A stretch of DNA of 16,387 bases from B3-G11 sp039714175 (GTDB lineage Bacteria; Actinomycetota; Acidimicrobiia; Spongiisociales; UBA5794), in NCBI GenBank assembly GCA_039714175.1, contig JBDLJV010000036.1, positions 1-16,387 of the forward strand, in the 5' to 3' direction. The position numbers were made by a program, and so were the translations under genes. The notes under the pieces were generated by a model. It was not told the DNA's origin. It did not search any database and was given only the letters and a program-made list of their open reading frames with translations. Positions 13,373 to 16,387 of the stretch are shown piece by piece (within the stretch, counting starts at the first letter, position 1; the number at the start of each line of letters is the position of its first letter).

Positions 13373-13466
13373 GCCGAACTCCCAACACCGGCGCCAGGAT
13401 CTTCCTGCCTCATCATGTACGTGTGCAGAACGGGCAAAAAGTCGCGACCGAGGAAAGCGCGCAGAG

Positions 13467-13991
13467 TCATCGTTGCCCCTCGACCTTCTCGAGATAGACC
13501 TTGGTGAGCGTCTGGCGAGCTCGGTAGAGACGAGTCTTGACGGCAGACGCACTCAGCCCGGTGATGGCCGCGACCTCCTCGTACGAATGTTCCTCGTAGG
13601 CCACGAGACGGACCAGTTCCTGTTCGATCGGCTTGAGTGTTGAGAGCGCTTCGAGGGCGTAGCGTTCTTCATTTGTTGCCTCGACGAAGGCCTCAGGCGG
13701 TGGCACTTCGGGCCGGTCTTGGCGCAGCAGCTTCTCTATGAGCCGTCGGCGACGCCGACGCTTGCGGAACTCGTTCGATACAACTCTGAACGCTACGGCC
13801 TGCAGCCACGCTGCGGGATTGTCTGCCGACAGGTAGGTGTCGCGTTTGCGCCACGCAACACCGTAGATCTCAGCGACCGCATCCTCCCATGAGCTCGAAG
13901 GCAAACGTCGCCTGCAGTACTCAGCCATCTCCGGGTACGTGGAGCCGTACAAGGCGTCAAAACGCTCCCGTTCGCTTCCCGTACCCGGCAT
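13467..13991 (-). CDS. ECF (sigma-70 family) RNA polymerase sigma factor, copy 2 (174 aa)
   Basis: Region 2 spans ~8-80: F-D-A-L-Y-G-S-T-Y-P-E-M-A-E-Y, W-E-D-A-V-A-E-I-Y-G-V-A-W, A-W-L-Q-A-V-A-F-R-V-V-S-N-E-F-R-K-R-R. Region 4 at ~118-168 has K-P-I-E-Q-E-L-V-R-L, H-S-Y-E-E-V-A-A-I-T-G-L-S-A-S-A-V-K-T-R-L-Y-R-A-R. The ATG has GAGG 6 nt upstream. It starts 26 nt after the stop of a crystallin-like secreted protein and precedes a membrane partner, the same gene order as 3519-5697. It is clearly diverged from that sigma factor. Likely targets are its own operon and perhaps the ABC and secreted-protein genes that follow on the same strand. Confidence 0.9.
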   Translation of the reverse strand: MPGTGSERERFDALYGSTYPEMAEYCRRRLPSSSWEDAVAEIYGVAWRKRDTYLSADNPAAWLQAVAFRVVSNEFRKRRRRRRLIEKLLRQDRPEVPPPEAFVEATNEERYALEALSTLKPIEQELVRLVAYEEHSYEEVAAITGLSASAVKTRLYRARQTLTKVYLEKVEGQR

Positions 13992-14017
13992 GGCCTACCT
14001 CAGAGTGGATCCACGGA

Positions 14018-14569
14018 TCAGTAGATGTACACAGAGGATACGTCGTTGTCCCAACCTGACTGCATCGACGGATACTGGGAGTACGCAGTGGTGAGGCTTG
14101 ACAAGTACCAGCCACCACCGCCGCCCGAGAGGTCAGCGAACTGGGCGGCACAGGCTCCGATCTTGTACGACGAGGTCTTCTGATCGAATCCGTAATTCGA
14201 CAGGTTCAGCCACTGGCTCCCCGTGGACAGGCTCAAAGATGATCCAGTCCATCCGGTTCCGTCGTAGAGGCGAAGTGTGCTCAAGCACGACGACGCAATG
14301 ACGATTGGACCAAGTGTCCGGGCTTCGCTGTTACTTTCGAGCCACGAGTCCATGTCTGCCTCGGATCGGAAGCACATTGCCACATCGTCGCCGATGTGGC
14401 ACGCCGTCGCTTCACCCCAGTCCTCGGCCAGGTCAATCATCGTGCCTTCGAACTCCGCCAATACACCGTTCGTCTCGCCGGCGGATGCAATTGGCATAGC
14501 AGCGGCGAACAGCAGGGCTGCGAACCCCGCCGCACCTAGTCTCGCAACCTTTCGGTGTGTGAATCGCAT
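14018..14569 (-). CDS. Secreted beta/gamma-crystallin-like (I36-type) protein, copy 2 (183 aa)
   Basis: ATG 14569 sits 6 nt after AAAGGAGG, a very strong site. The signal peptide covers residues 1-31 (basic start, Ala-rich core, A-S-A). Then come A-C-H-I-G-D-D-V-A-M-C-F and a helical stretch. From about residue 96 there is a crystallin-like domain: L-R-L-Y-D-G-T-G-W-T-G-S-S-L-S-L, W-L-N-L-S-N-Y-G-F-D, S-S-Y-K-I-G-A-C, then G-G-G-G-W-Y-L and D-V-S-S-V-Y-I-Y. Two such strands with N-x-x-Y-G-F between them are typical of beta/gamma-crystallin and peptidase-inhibitor-I36-like secreted domains of actinobacteria. Same length and layout as 3519-4064, and it too precedes an ECF sigma gene. Not shown to be an inhibitor; it may equally be a wall-binding or sensing protein. 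Confidence 0.78.
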   Translation of the reverse strand: MRFTHRKVARLGAAGFAALLFAAAMPIASAGETNGVLAEFEGTMIDLAEDWGEATACHIGDDVAMCFRSEADMDSWLESNSEARTLGPIVIASSCLSTLRLYDGTGWTGSSLSLSTGSQWLNLSNYGFDQKTSSYKIGACAAQFADLSGGGGGWYLSSLTTAYSQYPSMQSGWDNDVSSVYIY

Positions 14570-14616
14570 TCCGGTCCTCCTTTCTCTACCCACTTCGGGC
14601 TAGTTCGTAGACATCG

Positions 14617-14632
14617 TGTCCGAAAAAGGACA
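14617..14632. promoter_or_regulatory. Small palindrome in the divergent promoter region
   Basis: TGTCC-GAAAAA-GGACA lies between the divergent starts at 14569 and 14673, and another GGACAC occurs 25 nt further right. The A-rich centre and the location are compatible with an operator, possibly for the HTH protein encoded next door. Short and weak evidence. Confidence 0.25.
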
Positions 14633-14672
14633 AGAGTCGCGACAAATCCTCGAACCGGACACGTAACACGCT

Positions 14673-15188
14673 GTGGGAGCGACCCCGTACACACCATCTG
14701 ATTCCACGGTCGAGATTCTCCAAGCGCTATGCGACGAACCGGCCATGGCCGACGTCGCGGCGCGACTCGGCGTGTCCGAACGGCACTCCAGGCGCCTCAT
14801 CTCCGCCGTTCTCGCCGAACTCAACGCCGCGTCTACCAGGGCAGCCGTCGCCATCGCCATCGCCAACCACTGGATCTCTCTCACCAACCTCGCGACTCAT
14901 CCGGCGGAGGCGACACGTAGGCGGTACGGGGGCGAGAGAGACACAGCCAGCAACGACACGGAGGAGAGACAACTGAAGAAGTACTGCGTGAACAGCAACC
15001 CCCAACCCAACGGCGACCATGAAGTGCACGACATCACATCCGACCGACCGTGTCACCCGAATCCGCAGAACAGAGTCGACCTCGGCCGGCATCAGAACTG
15101 CCACTCAGCAGTTGGGAAGGCGAAGCAGCTTGGATACTCAACCGCAAACGGATGCAAGCACTGCGCACTCGCCTGCCACACACGCTAG
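14673..15188 (+). CDS. LuxR/GerE-type HTH reading frame, continuing into the GDHEVH-type small protein (171 aa)
   Basis: Residues ~9-68 match the LuxR-type four-helix HTH: V-E-I-L-Q-A-L, M-A-D-V-A-A-R-L-G-V-S-E-R-H-S-R-R-L-I, A-V-L-A-E-L-N-A-A-S-T-R-A-A-V-A-I-A. There is no receiver or sensor domain before it; TAA closes the frame three codons upstream of the GTG, and no Shine-Dalgarno sequence is visible, so it could be leaderless or the remnant of a longer regulator. After the HTH the frame stays open through ~30 polar residues into a second conserved unit starting at residue 101. Two explanations: a true fusion, or an HTH gene whose stop was lost and a separate gene starting at 14973. I favour two units because a strong ribosome site precedes the second. 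Confidence 0.45.
   Translation: MGATPYTPSDSTVEILQALCDEPAMADVAARLGVSERHSRRLISAVLAELNAASTRAAVAIAIANHWISLTNLATHPAEATRRRYGGERDTASNDTEERQLKKYCVNSNPQPNGDHEVHDITSDRPCHPNPQNRVDLGRHQNCHSAVGKAKQLGYSTANGCKHCALACHTR
14973..15188 (+). CDS. Small conserved GDHEVH-type protein, probable CTG start (71 aa)
   Basis: The sequence has K-K-Y-C-V-N-S-N-P-Q-P-N-G-D-H-E-V-H at the start, N-R-V-D-L-G-R-H-x-N-C-H-S-A-V-x-x-A-K in the middle and N-G-C-K-H-C-A-L-A-C-H-T at the end. I recall a widespread family of ~65-70 aa small proteins with exactly these landmarks (K-Y-x-V-N, G-D-H-E-V-H, N-G-C-x-x-C-x-x-x-C-H-T). Function unknown; the Cys/His set suggests metal binding. The family begins with M-K-x-Y, and here the codon at that place is CTG, 6 nt after GGAGGAG, so CTG initiation is likely. 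The alternative is translation only as the tail of the HTH frame. Confidence 0.68.
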   Translation: MKKYCVNSNPQPNGDHEVHDITSDRPCHPNPQNRVDLGRHQNCHSAVGKAKQLGYSTANGCKHCALACHTR

Positions 15189-15415
15189 GAGTCGCCGTGG
15201 CGCAACGCGATCTTGCGAGAAGACAACGGCCGGACGCGAGCACAACTGATCATGCCTTCGGCAGAAAGGGGTTCCAAGAGAGACGATTGATGATGCCCGA
15301 CTCAACTCGAGGTAGGTCGTCTTGTCGTCGGCCACCGCCTTGGATCGATCGGGGGATAGCGATGCGAGGAAGCTCCGCGAAAAGACACGGAGCGAAAGTG
15401 AAAGGATTGCGGAAT

Positions 15416-15760
15416 ATGGAACTCATTTGGCAGAGCAGCGGGAATCGAACGTACAGGATTGCAGTCTTGGGTCTCGCTGTGGTGATGATCCTTCTGCTCG
15501 CGGTACCAGCGTACGCAGATGTGTCGAAGACCGGATACAAGTACTGCTCAACGGGACAAACGCCATACGCCAATGGCTACGCCTCGGGCGACGGCGAGGT
15601 CTTCCCCCCTGGGTCGGGATACGCCACTTTCAGCCATGGTTCCACCCTTAAGTGGACCGGGAAGAAGTATGCGCCCAGTGGCTTGGGTGGTTGGTGGGGA
15701 GTCTACAGCGACGACCTGATCTCCAACCAGACGTACGCCGCATGCGCTCCGTTCAGCTGA
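15416..15760 (+). CDS. Small secreted two-Cys protein, copy 2 (114 aa)
   Basis: ATG 15416 follows GTGAAAGGA, the same string that precedes the paralogue starting at 9490; an upstream in-frame ATG at 15362 with GGGGGA is an alternative. Residues 1-36 make a signal peptide with a hydrophobic core and A-Y-A cleavage site. The mature ~78 residues have Y-K-Y-C-S-T-G early, a Gly/Tyr/Ser-rich body, S-G-L-G-G-W-W-G-V-Y, and a last Cys five residues from the end. Cys and Trp positions match the protein at 9173-9490 and the broken copy at 8176-8463. The lipoprotein gene overlaps its 3' end by 19 bp. Probably a secreted effector or bacteriocin-like protein; unproven. Confidence 0.75.
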   Translation: MELIWQSSGNRTYRIAVLGLAVVMILLLAVPAYADVSKTGYKYCSTGQTPYANGYASGDGEVFPPGSGYATFSHGSTLKWTGKKYAPSGLGGWWGVYSDDLISNQTYAACAPFS

Positions 15761-16278
15761 TACGAGTCGTCTGTGTAGTCGTTGCTCTGGGTCTTGCAGC
15801 TTGCGAGGCCCAGAGCAACGACGCGAACCTGGCGGACGGGAGCACGCAAACCAGCAGTACCTCGTCCACGCCGGTCTTCGAGGGGACCACTGACGAGTGG
15901 GCGGCGGCGATGGTTGATTGCATGCGGGCGGAGGGGTTCGATGCCCACGTCGATGGCACGGGATACGCGATCCCCAACATCACTGGGGACGCGAGACGGC
16001 TTGCATCGGAGGCTAACTCGTTGTGCAAACAGCAAGTTGGTGTGATTCCAGCGACGCCAATGGACGGCGAACAGCTCGCACTCCACTTGGGAGCATTGCT
16101 GAAGACAGCTGAGTGCCTGCGAGACGAGGGCTACTCCGTTTCAGAGGCTCCCGCGGAGGCCGTCTTCATCGAAAGCTACTCATCGGGCGACGCCTGGAAC
16201 CCGTACACGGACATTGTACGACTAGACGTGACTGATACGGAGTGGGCTCGGCTCAACGAAGCATGCCCGCAGCCATAG
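15742..16278 (+). CDS. Four-Cys lipoprotein, copy 2 (178 aa)
   Basis: ATG 15742 lies inside the 3' end of the secreted-protein gene (19-bp overlap) and has no clear Shine-Dalgarno sequence, so translation is probably coupled. The signal core ends in the canonical lipobox L-A-A-C (residues 18-21). A Ser/Thr linker follows, then D-C-M-R-A-E-G-F-D-A, E-A-N-S-L-C-K, A-E-C-L-R-D-E-G-Y-S-V-S-E-A-P, F-I-E-S, D-A-W-N-P-Y and N-E-A-C near the end. These landmarks match the lipoprotein at 8551-9108 one by one. A surface-anchored protein made in step with a secreted protein is a reasonable immunity or partner candidate. The IS-like end begins 9 nt after its stop. Confidence 0.82.
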   Translation: MRSVQLIRVVCVVVALGLAACEAQSNDANLADGSTQTSSTSSTPVFEGTTDEWAAAMVDCMRAEGFDAHVDGTGYAIPNITGDARRLASEANSLCKQQVGVIPATPMDGEQLALHLGALLKTAECLRDEGYSVSEAPAEAVFIESYSSGDAWNPYTDIVRLDVTDTEWARLNEACPQP

Positions 16279-16327
16279 GTTCTCCCGGGTCTGTAACGAA
16301 CTTCGTGTAAATGGTGTGGTCGAGAAT

Positions 16328-16347
16328 GCTCAGGCGGGAGCCTGAGC
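16328..16347 (+). other. Perfect 8-bp hairpin between the IS end and the transposase start
   Basis: GCTCAGGC-GGGA-GCCTGAGC is a perfect stem with a tetraloop, 16 nt before the start codon. Such hairpins near insertion-sequence ends can block transcription or translation entering from outside. Confidence 0.5.
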
Positions 16348-16363
16348 GGGAAGGACCGTACCG

Positions 16364-16387
16364 ATGACGAGTGAGAAGAGTCTGCCT
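16364..16387 (+). CDS. Start of a probable transposase gene (8 codons visible)
   Basis: ATG 16364 has GGGAAGGA about 8 nt upstream and reads MTSEKSLP up to the window end. Its position inside an IS256-like left end suggests a mutator-type transposase; the visible peptide is too short for any independent assignment. Confidence 0.45.

Larger units (their letters stand above)
16287..16387 (+). mobile_element. Left end of an IS256-like insertion sequence (truncated by the window)
   Basis: GGGTCTGTAACGAACTTCGT at 16287 onwards resembles the terminal inverted repeat style of actinobacterial IS256-family elements (G-rich start, CTGT, then CGTGTAAA). It is followed by a hairpin and, ~77 nt in, a start codon with a good Shine-Dalgarno sequence. 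The other end and any target duplication lie outside the window, so the family call is tentative. Confidence 0.5.

Noticed and set aside
9173..15760. Assigning the two-Cys proteins to the lactococcin 972 family
   Set aside because: Size, signal peptide and Gly/Tyr/His content are alike, but I cannot match the family motifs by eye and the Cys pair is not a feature I know from lactococcin 972. A profile search would decide.
1..16387. CRISPR arrays
   Set aside because: No set of regularly spaced short repeats was seen; the repeats present are two or three copies at kilobase spacing.

Overview
The window looks like an accessory island of a high-GC Gram-positive bacterium, probably an actinomycete (Actinomycetota). 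Reasons: mostly G/C third codon positions, some GTG starts, ECF sigma factors each followed by a one-pass membrane partner, and actinobacterial-style secreted proteins. I cannot name the genus. No ribosomal or central-metabolism gene is present.

Layout. The left edge carries an N-terminal fragment of a tyrosine integrase (minus strand). Two copies of a ~640-bp block follow, at 412-1052 and 2839-3476. Each holds a minus-strand DUF2188 gene and a strongly conserved hairpin, and each lies upstream of a plus-strand secreted-protein gene. Copy 1 leads to a secreted protein (C-x-D-G / PWIQH type) plus a small membrane protein (1149-2099). Copy 2 leads to a beta/gamma-crystallin-like secreted protein, an ECF sigma factor and a membrane anti-sigma-like protein (3519-5697). 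A second PWIQH protein plus small membrane protein lies on the minus strand (7134-6229). A ~1-kb stretch without intact genes (7135-8175) contains the 3' half of a tRNA-Asn, a probable integration scar. From 14569 down to 8176 the minus strand carries a second crystallin-like protein / ECF sigma / membrane partner set, then a three-gene MacB/FtsX-type ABC system whose adaptor has a peptidoglycan-binding insert, then a small two-Cys secreted protein, a four-Cys lipoprotein, and a frameshifted third relative of the small secreted protein. On the right (plus) are a LuxR-type HTH reading frame, a small conserved GDHEVH-type protein, a second small secreted protein / lipoprotein pair, and the left end of an IS256-like element.

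How the parts may work together. Three families of secreted proteins are each present at least twice and each has a fixed partner: crystallin-like with sigma/anti-sigma, PWIQH with a small membrane protein, small two-Cys protein with a lipoprotein. The ABC/adaptor set sits inside the same run of genes. My reading is a modular locus for secreted effectors (antagonistic or surface-acting), with membrane or lipoprotein partners as candidate immunity or anchoring proteins and two envelope-responsive sigma circuits. Function is inference; the paralogy and gene order are visible in the sequence. A dyad-containing ~41-nt repeat lies at three module boundaries (2786, 5903, 8124), suggesting that the modules were assembled by recombination.
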